From NCBI GenBank assembly GCA_017849615.1, contig JAFIGS010000029.1, forward strand, positions 1 through 64,000: DNA of 64,000 bases, given 5' to 3'. Shown here one piece after another: positions 1 to 8,421 of this stretch. Position numbers and translations under genes: made by a program. How positions within the stretch are numbered: position 1 is the stretch's first letter; every line of letters starts with the position of its first letter. The notes under the pieces are model-generated. The model had not been told where the DNA came from. It did not search any database and saw only the letters and a program-made list of their open reading frames with translations. Origin of the DNA: Pseudolabrys sp. (GTDB lineage: Bacteria > Pseudomonadota > Alphaproteobacteria > Rhizobiales > Xanthobacteraceae).

Positions 1-160
1 GAATTCTAACTCACGCTCACACGAGGCTGCGGGGCTGTTCGGGCCCCGGCGTTCCGCGCGCCCTCGTTCTTCAAGGGGTGCTGGAAATGCGACTTGGAAC
101 TGCGGCCTGCCCGGGGCCGACCAAACAATGCGGGCGATGAATCACGTCTGCTTTCTCTAT
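1..160. other. Non-coding left end, no gene supported
   Basis: I see no credible gene in the first 333 bases. The reading frames that cross this stretch have no ribosome-binding site and overlap the hairpin repeat described next. The sequence resembles intergenic filler seen in Bradyrhizobium-like genomes, but that is from memory and unverified. The window begins with an EcoRI site (GAATTC), which is probably chance. Confidence 0.5.
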
Positions 161-296
161 CCCTCCCCGTTTTCGGGGAGGGTCGACAGTATGAGCGCAG
201 CGAATGCTGTCGGGGTGGGCTAAAGCCGACCGCATGCAAAACCCCACCCGTCTCCGCGCTGACGCGCCGAGCCACCCTCCCCCTGCGGGGGGAGGG
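161..296. repeat. Compound palindromic repeat (multi-hairpin)
   Basis: Nested inverted repeats occupy this stretch. CCCTCCCC at 161-168 pairs with GGGGAGGG at 175-182. CGACAG at 184-189 pairs with CTGTCG at 207-212. GGGGTGGG at 212-219 pairs with CCCCACCC at 242-249. A near-perfect palindrome of C-rich and G-rich arms lies at 275-296. Rhizobial genomes carry many dispersed intergenic elements with this CCCTCCCC/GGGGAGGG layout. Membership in such a family is inference until copies are counted genome-wide. Confidence 0.7.
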
Positions 297-333
297 ATAA
301 AAACGCCCGATTGACAATGATCAAAACAAACCG

Positions 334-1113
334 ATGGTCGGACGCCATGCTGCCCAACGTCCGGGAAATGCCGTGCTGATTGCCCTGTTCGCCGATGTCC
401 ATGCCAATCGGCAGGCCTTTGAAGCCTGCCTCGCCGACGCGCGCGGCTGCGGCGCGGAACGCTGCGTGCTGCTCGGCGATTTCGTCGGCTATGGCGGCGA
501 TCCCGACTGGGTGATGAACCGCGTCATGGCGCTCGCCGACGACGGCGCCACGCTGGTGCTGGGCAATCACGACGCCGCCATCGGCGGCTCGGCCGACGGC
601 ATGAACCTCGAAGCCCGCGTCGCCATCGAATGGACCCGCACGGAACTCGGCAAACCGGCGCGTGATTTCCTCGCCGCCCTGCCCCTGACGCAATCCGATT
701 ACGACCGGCTCTACGTCCATTCCGAGGCCAGCCATCCCGAACGCTGGACCTATGTCGTCAGCACGCTGGAAGCCGCCGACAGCCTCACCGCCACGCAGGC
801 CCACGTCACCTTCTGCGGCCATGTGCACAAGCCCGCGCTCTACAGCCTGTCCTCGACCGCCAAGATGACATCGTTCACGCCCACCGCCGACGCGCCGGTG
901 CCGCTGCTGCCGGGCCGGCGCTGGCTCGCGGTGCTGGGCGCCGTCGGCCAGCCGCGCGACGGCAATCCGGCCGCCGCTTATTGCCTGTTCGACACCGGCA
1001 GCGGCGAAATCACCTACCGTCGCGTGCCCTACGACATCGAGACGGCGGCAACGCGCATTCTCGAGCAGGGTCTGCCGCCGATCCTGGCCGAACGCCTCTT
1101 CATGGGGAAATGA
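334..1113 (+). CDS. Metallophosphoesterase (calcineurin-like)
   Basis: A predicted cytosolic metal-dependent phosphoesterase of 250-260 residues. Visible family motifs are DVHAN near the N-terminus (the DxH metal site), GDFVGYGGDP (GDxxxxG), GNHDAA (GNHD) and CGHVHKP (GHxH), in the usual order for the YfcE/MJ0936-like group. A GTG at 373 would start the protein just before the first beta strand and is as plausible as the upstream start at 334; neither has a clear Shine-Dalgarno sequence. The stop at 1111-1113 lies 3 bases before the ATG of the kinase, so the two genes are probably one transcript. Context suggests it opposes or tunes kinase signalling, but the substrate (phosphoprotein, nucleotide or other) cannot be read from sequence. 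Confidence 0.85.
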   Translation: MVGRHAAQRPGNAVLIALFADVHANRQAFEACLADARGCGAERCVLLGDFVGYGGDPDWVMNRVMALADDGATLVLGNHDAAIGGSADGMNLEARVAIEWTRTELGKPARDFLAALPLTQSDYDRLYVHSEASHPERWTYVVSTLEAADSLTATQAHVTFCGHVHKPALYSLSSTAKMTSFTPTADAPVPLLPGRRWLAVLGAVGQPRDGNPAAAYCLFDTGSGEITYRRVPYDIETAATRILEQGLPPILAERLFMGK

Positions 1114-1116
1114 GCG

Positions 1117-2514
1117 ATGGCGCGGCCCCTGCACGATCCCGGTTTCGTCGTTGACGGCTTCCGCCTCGACGAGCTGGTGCACAGGGGCGGCATGGCCATG
1201 CTGTGGCGCGTCAGCAAGGATGGCCTCGACGCCCCGATGCTGATGAAGGTGCCGCGCATCGGCGAAGGCACCGATCCCGCCGCCATTGTCTCTTTCGAGA
1301 TGGAGCAGATGATCCTGCCCAGGCTCGACGGCCCGCATGTGCCGAAATTCATCGCGACCGGCGACTTCGCGCAGCAGCCTTATCTGGTGATGGAGGCCAT
1401 CGCCGGCACCAGCCTGCTCAAGCGCCTTCCCGAACTGCCGCTGCCTTATGACGAAGTCGCCCGCCTCGGCGTGAAGATCGCCGAGGCGCTCGACGACCTG
1501 CATCGCCAGCATGTGGTGCATCTCGACATCAAGCCGAGCAACATCATGTTCCGGCCCGACGGCGCCGCAGTGCTGATCGACTTCGGCCTGTCGCATCACG
1601 ACCAGTTGCCGGACCTGATGCAGGAGGAGTTCCGCCTGCCCTTCGGCACCGCGCCCTACATGTCGCCGGAGCAATTGCGCGGCATCCGCAACGATCCGCG
1701 CAGCGACCTGTTTGCCCTCGGCGTGCTTTTGTATTTCTTTTCGACCGGCGAGCGCCCCTTCGGAGAGAGCGAGACCTTGCGCGGCATGCGCCGCCGGCTG
1801 TGGCGCGATCCCAAGCCGCCGCGTGAAGTACGCCCCGATTATCCGCCATGGCTGCAGGAAATCGTGCTGCGCTGCCTCGAGGTCGAGCCCGGCCGGCGCC
1901 ATCCGACCGCGGCGCAGCTCGCTTTCGACCTCAGCCATCCCGGTGAGGTGAAACTCACGGCGCGCTCGGAAAAGCTCAAGCGCGATCCGTGGACCACGGC
2001 GATGCGCCGCCGCTTCAACGCCGACCTCACCGCGCCGCCCAAGGCGCCGGTGGCTGCCCAGATCGCCACGGCGCCGATCGTCGCCGTCGCCATCGATGTC
2101 GGCGAACAGGGCGCGCCGATCAACGAGGCCCTGTTCGGCGTGACGGCGCGCATCCTCGCGACCTTGCCGCAGGCCCGCCTCGCCTGCCTCAACGTTCTCA
2201 AGACGAGCGCCATCGCCATCGACACGACGCTCGACGAACAGGGCCATAACAAGAAGATCGACCGGCTGGTCCGCCTCAAGGCCTGGGCTGCGCCGCTCAA
2301 GCTCGACGAGCGCCGCCTGACCGCGCATGTGCTGGAAGGCGCCGACGCGGCGGCGGCGATCCTCGAATTCGCGGCCGTGAACCGCGTCGATCACATTGTC
2401 ATCGGCGCGCGGCAGGAATCGTTCCGCCGCCGCGTGCTCGGCAGCGTCTCGACCAAGGTTGCGGCCGAAGCGCCGTGCAGCGTTACCGTCGTGCGCGCGC
2501 CGCGCGAGGCATGA
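1117..2514 (+). CDS. Ser/Thr protein kinase fused to universal stress protein domain
   Basis: A 465-residue soluble protein. The N-terminal 270 residues form a Hanks-type kinase: a glycine-rich turn (HRGGMAMLW), a lysine in LMKVP, the catalytic loop HLDIKPSN, DFG in LIDFGLS, and the activation-segment end APYMSPEQ. All key catalytic residues are present, so it should be active. Residues from about 325 onward form a UspA domain ending in HIVIGAR...GSVSTKVAAEAPCSVTVVR, the usual ATP-binding signature region of stress proteins. No membrane segment or extracellular sensor is visible. It follows the phosphoesterase by 3 bases, which suggests a kinase/phosphatase-like pair. The fusion is known from related alphaproteobacteria; its targets are not evident. 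Confidence 0.88.
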   Translation: MARPLHDPGFVVDGFRLDELVHRGGMAMLWRVSKDGLDAPMLMKVPRIGEGTDPAAIVSFEMEQMILPRLDGPHVPKFIATGDFAQQPYLVMEAIAGTSLLKRLPELPLPYDEVARLGVKIAEALDDLHRQHVVHLDIKPSNIMFRPDGAAVLIDFGLSHHDQLPDLMQEEFRLPFGTAPYMSPEQLRGIRNDPRSDLFALGVLLYFFSTGERPFGESETLRGMRRRLWRDPKPPREVRPDYPPWLQEIVLRCLEVEPGRRHPTAAQLAFDLSHPGEVKLTARSEKLKRDPWTTAMRRRFNADLTAPPKAPVAAQIATAPIVAVAIDVGEQGAPINEALFGVTARILATLPQARLACLNVLKTSAIAIDTTLDEQGHNKKIDRLVRLKAWAAPLKLDERRLTAHVLEGADAAAAILEFAAVNRVDHIVIGARQESFRRRVLGSVSTKVAAEAPCSVTVVRAPREA

Positions 2515-2590
2515 GTTGATGAGTTCCAACGGGAACGCAAGCGCATGGTCCGGCGTTATAAACACTCCTTCAACCCATCGGAGTGTGAAC

Positions 2591-3211
2591 ATGCAGCGTA
2601 AAACCGCGACCCTTTTGGCCGCCGTCACGGCGCTGGCGGCTGTGACGCTGCCCGCTTCGGCCGCGACGCTGGCGACGGCCACCACATCGCTCAATATCCG
2701 CACCGGCCCCGGCCCGGAATATCCCGTCATCGGCGCCATTCCCGACAAGGGCCAGGCCACAGTCACCGGCTGTATCCAGGGCAGCCTGTGGTGTCAGGTG
2801 ACCTATAACGGCAAGCAGGGCTGGGCCTACTCGCAATACATGATGGGCAATGCCGGCGGCCAGGCCGTGGTGGTGAGCCAGACCGTGCCTGTCCTGTCGT
2901 TCGATCCGCCGGCCGCCACGGTCGGCACCACCACCGTTGTCGCGACGCCGACCATCCGGGGCAATTTCATTGCGCCCGTTGCCGGCGCGCCGCTCGAGAT
3001 CGCGCCGCCGCCCGCGACCGTGCAGACCTATGTCACGCAGAATCCGGTGACGCCGGTCTATCTCAACGGCGAAGTTGTCGAAGGCGTCGGCCTGCCCGAA
3101 GACGTCGTGCTGACCCGCGTGCCGGATTATCAGTACAGCTACGCCTATGTGAACGGCGTGCCGGTGCTGGTCGAGCCGGGCACGCGCCGCGTGACGTATA
3201 TCTATCGCTAG
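2591..3211 (+). CDS. Secreted SH3-like / DUF1236 protein
   Basis: A 206-residue exported protein. The ATG at 2591 begins a clear signal peptide ending in PASA-A around residue 24; the longer open frame upstream overlaps the kinase gene and is not credible. After the signal comes a bacterial SH3b module (LNIRTGPGPEYPVIG, then WCQVTYNGKQGWAYS), followed by a low-complexity T/V/P-rich linker and a C-terminal DUF1236-like segment (VYLNGEVVEGVGLPEDV ... RRVTYIYR). SH3b modules usually bind peptidoglycan or other envelope ligands, so a periplasmic or envelope role is inferred. It ends just before a 13-bp hairpin shared with the convergent amidohydrolase gene. Confidence 0.82.
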   Translation: MQRKTATLLAAVTALAAVTLPASAATLATATTSLNIRTGPGPEYPVIGAIPDKGQATVTGCIQGSLWCQVTYNGKQGWAYSQYMMGNAGGQAVVVSQTVPVLSFDPPAATVGTTTVVATPTIRGNFIAPVAGAPLEIAPPPATVQTYVTQNPVTPVYLNGEVVEGVGLPEDVVLTRVPDYQYSYAYVNGVPVLVEPGTRRVTYIYR

Positions 3212-3219
3212 AGAAATGA

Positions 3220-3257
3220 CATCGAGACGGCGAAATCAGAACGTCGCCGTCTCGATG
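3220..3257. terminator. Perfect 13-bp hairpin between convergent genes
   Basis: CATCGAGACGGCG at 3220-3232 is exactly complementary to CGCCGTCTCGATG at 3245-3257, with a 12-base loop. The right arm encodes the last codons of the convergent amidohydrolase, and the left arm is an inverted copy of them placed after the SH3 gene stop. There is no long T-run, so termination is an inference from position and stem length. Confidence 0.6.
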
Positions 3258-4471
3258 AACGTGATCAGCGCCGCGGCGGCGAGGCCCATATCGGCCGGGC
3301 TCGTATATTCCGCCGGGTTGTGGCTGATGCCGCCGCGGCAGCGCACGAACATCATCGCGACCGGGCAAAGCTTCGCCATCGCCATGCCGTCATGACCGGC
3401 GCCGGAGACCAGCGATATCGGCTCGCCGCCCACCGATTTGATCGCTTTGCCAAGACCGTCCTGCAGCACCGGATCGCACGGCGTCGTCGGCACATTGCGC
3501 GTATCGGTCATGGTCACACCGAGATGGCGGCGCTCCGCCAGCGCCCGGACTTCGGTTTTGAAAACGTCAACGAACTTGTGCCGGGCCGCATCCGAGCCGG
3601 AGCGGATATCGACGATCAGCGCGACATTGCCGGGGATGACATTGCCCGCCGCATTGGAAATGCGCAGCACGCCGACGGTGGCGACGACCTCGCCCTTGGT
3701 CTCGCGCGCCAGCCGTTCGGCCAGCGACACGGTCTCCGCCGCGCCGGCCAATGCATCGCGCCGCAGCAGCATCGGCACCGTGCCGGCGTGACCGGCTTCG
3801 CCGAGGAGTTCGACATTCACATAAGTCTGCCCGGCAATCGCCGTGACGACGCCGAGCGGCTGACCGCGATGTTCCAGCACCGGGCCCTGCTCGATATGGA
3901 CCTCGACATAGGCCGCAGCCTCGTCGCGCGCATAAGCAGCGGCGGGAATGTCGGCCGCCGACTTGCCGTATTGCGCGAGCACCTCGCGGAAGCTCATTCC
4001 CGCCGCGTCCTTCGTCTCCAGCCGCGCGGCGTCGAAATGTCCGGCCACGGCCAGCGACGACGACAAGGTCACCGGAAAGCGCGAGCCCTCCTCGTCGCCA
4101 AAGGCGAGCACGTCAACGCCGAACGGCAGCTTGCGTCCCTGGCGCGCGAAATGCCCGGCGGCGAGAATGCCGACAATGACGCCGAGCGGCCCGTCGAACA
4201 TGCCGGCATCGATCACGGTGTCGATATGCGAGCCGATCAGCAGCCGTTTCCGGCCCTCGCCGGCCCAGCGGCCGCGCACGGTGCCGAGCGCGTCCGCCGA
4301 CACATCAAGCCCCGCCTCGCGCATCCATTTGCCGACGAGGTCGGCGGCGGCGCGATGCTCCGGCGTCAGGAAGCCGCGGACCAGCCGGTTCGGCTCCGCC
4401 GAGATCGAGGCGAGCGTGCGGATCATCAGGTCGGCGCGCTCGCCGAGAGAGACTGAATCGGGGACGGTCAT
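3236..4471 (-). CDS. M20-family amidohydrolase, allantoate amidohydrolase / carbamoylase type
   Basis: A 411-residue cytosolic enzyme of the allantoate amidohydrolase / N-carbamoyl-L-amino-acid hydrolase branch of peptidase family M20, which releases ammonia and CO2 from carbamoyl or ureido groups. The binuclear metal site is readable: GSHIDTV, MFDGPLGV, GDEEGSRF, HIEQG and the late histidine in ISHNPAEYTS. Length is normal for the family. It is last in a minus-strand run after chrA (81-bp gap). No allantoinase or urate genes are nearby, so allantoate versus beta-ureidopropionate or N-carbamoyl amino acid cannot be decided. Confidence 0.85.
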   Translation of the reverse strand: MTVPDSVSLGERADLMIRTLASISAEPNRLVRGFLTPEHRAAADLVGKWMREAGLDVSADALGTVRGRWAGEGRKRLLIGSHIDTVIDAGMFDGPLGVIVGILAAGHFARQGRKLPFGVDVLAFGDEEGSRFPVTLSSSLAVAGHFDAARLETKDAAGMSFREVLAQYGKSAADIPAAAYARDEAAAYVEVHIEQGPVLEHRGQPLGVVTAIAGQTYVNVELLGEAGHAGTVPMLLRRDALAGAAETVSLAERLARETKGEVVATVGVLRISNAAGNVIPGNVALIVDIRSGSDAARHKFVDVFKTEVRALAERRHLGVTMTDTRNVPTTPCDPVLQDGLGKAIKSVGGEPISLVSGAGHDGMAMAKLCPVAMMFVRCRGGISHNPAEYTSPADMGLAAAALITFIETATF

Positions 4472-4552
4472 GGACGATCAACGAGCGGTGCGGGGACGAC
4501 GGGCTTATCGTACCCATCTGCCGAACCCCGGCCAAATGAGCAAGGTCGGGCC

Positions 4553-5779
4553 TCAGAAGGCGGCCAGCAAGGCTCCGCCGACCGCGCTGAGCAGCACCAC
4601 CAGCCAGGGCGGCGTCTTCCACATCACCAGCAGCAGCAAGGCCGCGGCCGCGAGCACGAAATCCCCGGCGCCGAGAATGCCGGCAGTCCAGACCGGATGA
4701 TAAAGCGCCGCCAGCAAGAGCCCGACCACGGCGGCGTTGACCCCGCGCAGTGCCGCCTGTGCCGCCGGCGTGCGGCGCAGGTCCTCCCAAAACGGCAGCG
4801 CGCCGGCGACCAGCAGAAAGGACGGCACGAATATCGCGGCAAGGCATAGCGCCGCCCCGAGCCAGCCGTTCGGCGGCGCGGTCATCGCCGCGCCGAGATA
4901 GGCCGCGAAGGTGAAGAGCGGCCCGGGCACGGCCTGCGCCGCGCCATAGCCGGCGAGGAAGACGTCGTTGCTGACCCAGCCCGGCGGCACGACCGAGGCC
5001 TGCAACAGCGGCAGCACCACATGGCCGCCGCCGAACACCAGCGAGCCGGCGCGGTAAAAGGCGTTGAAGACATCGAGCGCATGCGACGGCATGGCCGCCG
5101 CCAGCAGCGGCAGGCCGATCAGCAGCACGAAGAACAGCAGCAGGAAAACCGTGCCCGCGACGCGCCCGACCTTCAGCGGCAACGAAACGTGATCGACCGG
5201 CGCGCCGGTCCGCAACGTCGACAGACCCACGATCGCGCCGAACGCAATGGCGCCGATCTGGCCCCAGGCCGATGGCACCGCGACCACGATCGCGGCGGCA
5301 ACGACGGCGAGCGTCGCCCGCTCTCGGTCCGGCGCCAAAGTCCGCATCATGCCGAGCACGGCCTGCGCCACGACGGCAACGGCGGCGACCTTGAGGCCGT
5401 GAATCCAGCCGACGCCGGACACATCGCCCAGCGTCGCGACACCGTAGGCGAACAGCACCATGACGACAGCGGACGGCAGCGTGAAGCCGATCCAGGCTGC
5501 GAGGGCGCCCGGATATCCGGCCCGCGACAGGCCGATTGCCATGCCGACCTGGCTCGACGCCGGGCCCGGCAGAAACTGACACAGCGCCACGAGATCCGCA
5601 TAGGTGGCGTCGTCGAACCAGCGACGCCGCGCCACGAACTCTTCCCGGAAATAGCCAAGGTGTGCGACGGGACCGCCAAAGGACGTGAGGCCGAGGCGCG
5701 TGAACGCGCCGAGCACTTCCAGCCAGTGGCCGGATGTCGCCTTCGCTGGCGCTGCTTCTGGCGGGCTTTGCGCTGTCAT
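4553..5779 (-). CDS. Chromate ion transporter ChrA (CHR family)
   Basis: A 408-residue inner-membrane protein with about ten to twelve hydrophobic segments, made of two homologous halves as in long-chain CHR proteins. The N-terminal half shows FGGPVAHLGYFREEFV and LPGPASSQVGM; the C-terminal half repeats the pattern as VFGGGHVVLPLLQ and AVPGPLFTFAAYLGA. Family members export chromate driven by the proton gradient; some may carry sulfate-like anions instead. No ChrB regulator is adjacent, so induction by chromate cannot be inferred. It lies 105 bp downstream of the quinone oxidoreductase; some such reductases also reduce Cr(VI), but the link is speculative. Confidence 0.9.
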   Translation of the reverse strand: MTAQSPPEAAPAKATSGHWLEVLGAFTRLGLTSFGGPVAHLGYFREEFVARRRWFDDATYADLVALCQFLPGPASSQVGMAIGLSRAGYPGALAAWIGFTLPSAVVMVLFAYGVATLGDVSGVGWIHGLKVAAVAVVAQAVLGMMRTLAPDRERATLAVVAAAIVVAVPSAWGQIGAIAFGAIVGLSTLRTGAPVDHVSLPLKVGRVAGTVFLLLFFVLLIGLPLLAAAMPSHALDVFNAFYRAGSLVFGGGHVVLPLLQASVVPPGWVSNDVFLAGYGAAQAVPGPLFTFAAYLGAAMTAPPNGWLGAALCLAAIFVPSFLLVAGALPFWEDLRRTPAAQAALRGVNAAVVGLLLAALYHPVWTAGILGAGDFVLAAAALLLLVMWKTPPWLVVLLSAVGGALLAAF

Positions 5780-5884
5780 CGCCGTCCGTCGATCACGGGT
5801 TCAAGCCGACGTCTGATAGTCCGCCAGTGTGACAGTTCGGCGAACGCCGCGACCGCCGGTAGGCAGCCGCGGCACCACCAGCCG

Positions 5885-6862
5885 TTACGGCACGAGGACG
5901 ATCGAGCCGGTGGTCTTGCGACCCTCGAGGTCGATATGGGACTGCTTGGCGTCCTTGAGCGCGTATTTGTGGCTCGCCGGGATCTTCACCGCGCCGGAGC
6001 CGACCACCTTGAACAGGTTGTCGGCGATCGAGACGAGATCCTCGCGCTTGGCCGCGTAGGTGTTGAGCGTCGGCCGGGTCGCGAACAGCGAGCCCTTGAA
6101 CTGCAGCAGGTTGATATCGAAGGCCTTGACCGGCCCCGACGCCGAGCCGAACGACACGAACATGCCGAGCGGACGAATGCAGTCGAGCGATTTGGGGAAG
6201 GTGTCGTTGCCGATGCCGTCATAGACGACGTCGCACAGCTTGCCGCCGGTGATGGCCTTGACTTTCTCGGCGAAGTCTTCCTCGCGATAGAGAATGGTGT
6301 GATGCGCGCCATGCGCCTTGGCGAGTTCGGCCTTGTCCTTGGAGCCGACGGTGCCGATCACGGTGGCGCCGATGTGGTTGGCCCATTGGCACAGGATCAG
6401 GCCGACGCCGCCGGCCGCGGCGTGGACGAGGACCGTCGAGCCCTTCTCGACCTTGAATGTCCGGTGCAGCAGATACTCGGCGGTCATGCCCTTGAGCATC
6501 ATCGCCGCCGCCTGCTCGTAGCTGATATTGTCGGGCACCTTCACGACGCGCGCCGCCGGCAGGAGACGCTCCTGCGCGTAGCCGCCGAGCGCCACGACAT
6601 AGGCGACGCGGTCGCCGATCCTGAAATCCGACACGCCGGGGCCGACTTCGGTCACCTCGCCGGCGCCTTCATTGCCGGCGACGAAAGGCAGGCCGGTCGG
6701 CGACGGATAGAGCCCGCTGCGGAAATACGTGTCGATGAAATTGACGCCGCAGGCATGCTGCTTGATCTTGATCTGGCCCTCGCCCGGCGCCGGAACCTGG
6801 ATATCCTCGAATGTCAGGACTTCCGGACCACCGACCTTATGGACACGTACTGCGGCAACCAT
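5885..6862 (-). CDS. NAD(P)H:quinone oxidoreductase (MDR family)
   Basis: A 325-residue cytosolic medium-chain dehydrogenase/reductase of the zinc-free QOR type. It has the N-terminal GroES-like fold (KIKQHACGVNFIDTYFRSG, then FVAGNEGAGEV) and the NADPH-binding loop AAAGGVGLILCQWA. The structural zinc cysteine cluster of alcohol dehydrogenases is absent, as expected for quinone reductases. It probably carries out reduction of quinones or similar electrophiles with NADPH. The start ATG at 6862 follows a GGGGTGA-like ribosome site. It is in the same orientation as the SDR gene upstream and chrA downstream. Confidence 0.9.
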   Translation of the reverse strand: MVAAVRVHKVGGPEVLTFEDIQVPAPGEGQIKIKQHACGVNFIDTYFRSGLYPSPTGLPFVAGNEGAGEVTEVGPGVSDFRIGDRVAYVVALGGYAQERLLPAARVVKVPDNISYEQAAAMMLKGMTAEYLLHRTFKVEKGSTVLVHAAAGGVGLILCQWANHIGATVIGTVGSKDKAELAKAHGAHHTILYREEDFAEKVKAITGGKLCDVVYDGIGNDTFPKSLDCIRPLGMFVSFGSASGPVKAFDINLLQFKGSLFATRPTLNTYAAKREDLVSIADNLFKVVGSGAVKIPASHKYALKDAKQSHIDLEGRKTTGSIVLVP

Positions 6863-6976
6863 GTTTCACCCCTTGAATTTCTGTTCGGGAAAGCTGTTCG
6901 GGGCGCGATCATAGGCACCGCGGGCCCCGGCGCAAGTTTTGGGCGCCATGCCCGCGCCTGGTTCACACCGTCGTGT

Positions 6977-7711
6977 TCAGCGGCCGCCGGAGATGCGCAA
7001 GTTTGCGCCGGTGACGTACGAGGCCTTGTCCGAGAGCAGATAAAGCACGCCGTCGGCGACTTCGTCGGCGTTGCCGGCGCGGCCGATCGGAACGCCGGTC
7101 ATGTGCTTCTCGATACGGCCCGGTGGCTGGATATCGGTGTCGATCATGCCCGGGCTGACGCCATTGACGCGAATGCCTTCCTTCGCCAGTTCGCGCGCGG
7201 CGCCGATCACCATGGAGTCGACCGCGCCCTTGGCGGCGGCGTACCAGATGCATTCGGTGGCCCCGCCGATCACCGCGGCCATCGACGAGATCATCACGAT
7301 CGCGCCGCCCTGCCCGCCATGCTTTGTGGACATGCGGCGGATCGCGGCGCGCAGGCACAGCAGCGCGCCGAAGGTGTCGACGTCGAGCGCGGCGCGGATG
7401 GTCTCGGTCGAGGCTTCGTCGAGCCGCGACATCGGGCCGATGATGCCGGACGAATGCACGAAGTGCGTCAGCGTGCCGAACGCGTCGGTCTCGGCGAAGA
7501 CGCGCTCGATATCGGCTTCGCGGCCCATGTCGCCCTTGATGGCGACGGCGCGGCTGCCGAAGGCCTCGATGTCCTTCACAACCGCGTTGGCAGCCGCTGC
7601 GTTGCTGTTGTAATTCACCGCGACGTCGTAACCCGACTTGCCGGCGAGCTTCGCAATCGCGGCGCCGATGCCACGGCTGCCGCCGGCAACGAGCAGGACG
7701 GGTTTCGACAT
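6977..7711 (-). CDS. SDR-family NAD(P)-dependent oxidoreductase
   Basis: A 244-residue classical short-chain dehydrogenase. The start at 7711 (MSKPVLLVAGG) follows GGGAGAA and puts the cofactor loop GGSRGIG at residues 10-16; the longer upstream frame runs back through the pcs gene and is not real. The catalytic serine lies in MISSMAAV and the Tyr/Lys pair in WYAAAKGA, followed by the family signature GIRVNGVSPGMIDTDI. The substrate is unknown; it resembles glucose-1-dehydrogenase or 3-oxoacyl reductase paralogues. It is 26 bp downstream of pcs and probably co-transcribed. Confidence 0.9.
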   Translation of the reverse strand: MSKPVLLVAGGSRGIGAAIAKLAGKSGYDVAVNYNSNAAAANAVVKDIEAFGSRAVAIKGDMGREADIERVFAETDAFGTLTHFVHSSGIIGPMSRLDEASTETIRAALDVDTFGALLCLRAAIRRMSTKHGGQGGAIVMISSMAAVIGGATECIWYAAAKGAVDSMVIGAARELAKEGIRVNGVSPGMIDTDIQPPGRIEKHMTGVPIGRAGNADEVADGVLYLLSDKASYVTGANLRISGGR

Positions 7712-7737
7712 GAACGTTCTCCCGGATTTCTTATCGT

Positions 7738-8421
7738 TTAGTCGGCCCGGCGTAACAAACCGGCGCCCAGAAAGTAAAGCGCGATCGCCGAAAGGCCATA
7801 GACGACGTATGGCCCCGGCGACAGATTGGCGAGCACCGTGAAGAGCGCCAGCACCGCCCACGCCGCCATCAGCGCAATATTGAGCCAGCGCAGGTGACGC
7901 ACGCGCAGCGGATGGACGAAGCGGATCGGCACGAAGGTCAGCGCCGCCAGCGCGGCGACCGCGGCCGCGGCGATCCAGGGCGGCGGCATCAGCACATAGA
8001 GATAAAAGGCGATGACGTTCCACACCGCGGGAAAGCCGCGAAAGTAATTGTCATCGGTCTTCATCGTCCGGTCGGCGAAATACAAGGCACCGGTGATGAC
8101 GATTATCACCGCCGCCGGCGCACCGAAACCATCCGGCAGGAGGCCGCTCGCGGCGACAGTGTAAGCCGGCACGAAGACGTAGGTCGTAAAATCGACGACG
8201 AAATCGAGGCCGGCGCCGTCCCAGCGCGGCAGGACGTCCTTGACGCGCAGGGCCCGCGCCAGCGGGCCGTCGATGCCATCGACGATCAGCGCGAGGCCGA
8301 GGCAGGCGAACATCAATGTCCAGTGCCCGCCGGTCGCCAGGATCAGTGCGATCAGCGCCAGCGCCGCGCCACTCGCCGTCAGCACATGGATCGCGAAAGC
8401 GCCGATGCGGCGGGGATCCAT
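7738..8421 (-). CDS. pcs: Phosphatidylcholine synthase
   Basis: A 227-residue inner-membrane CDP-alcohol phosphatidyltransferase with about eight hydrophobic segments. It condenses choline with CDP-diacylglycerol to make phosphatidylcholine, the route typical of plant- and animal-associated alphaproteobacteria. The active-site motif is readable as DGIDGPLARAL followed by PRWDGAGLDFVVD, the Pcs version of the CDP-alcohol transferase signature with its conserved aspartates. The ATG at 8421 overlaps the stop of the DUF1326 gene by one base (TAATG), which indicates translational coupling and argues against a start six codons further upstream. Activity should depend on choline uptake. Confidence 0.9.
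   Translation of the reverse strand: MDPRRIGAFAIHVLTASGAALALIALILATGGHWTLMFACLGLALIVDGIDGPLARALRVKDVLPRWDGAGLDFVVDFTTYVFVPAYTVAASGLLPDGFGAPAAVIIVITGALYFADRTMKTDDNYFRGFPAVWNVIAFYLYVLMPPPWIAAAAVAALAALTFVPIRFVHPLRVRHLRWLNIALMAAWAVLALFTVLANLSPGPYVVYGLSAIALYFLGAGLLRRAD

Noticed and set aside
220-2766. 848-codon minus-strand open frame opposite the phosphoesterase and kinase genes
   Set aside because: No ribosome site or family motif; it mirrors codon bias of the real plus-strand genes.
5021-7741. 906-codon plus-strand open frame opposite chrA, the quinone oxidoreductase and the SDR gene
   Set aside because: It spans three real minus-strand genes and contains no domain.
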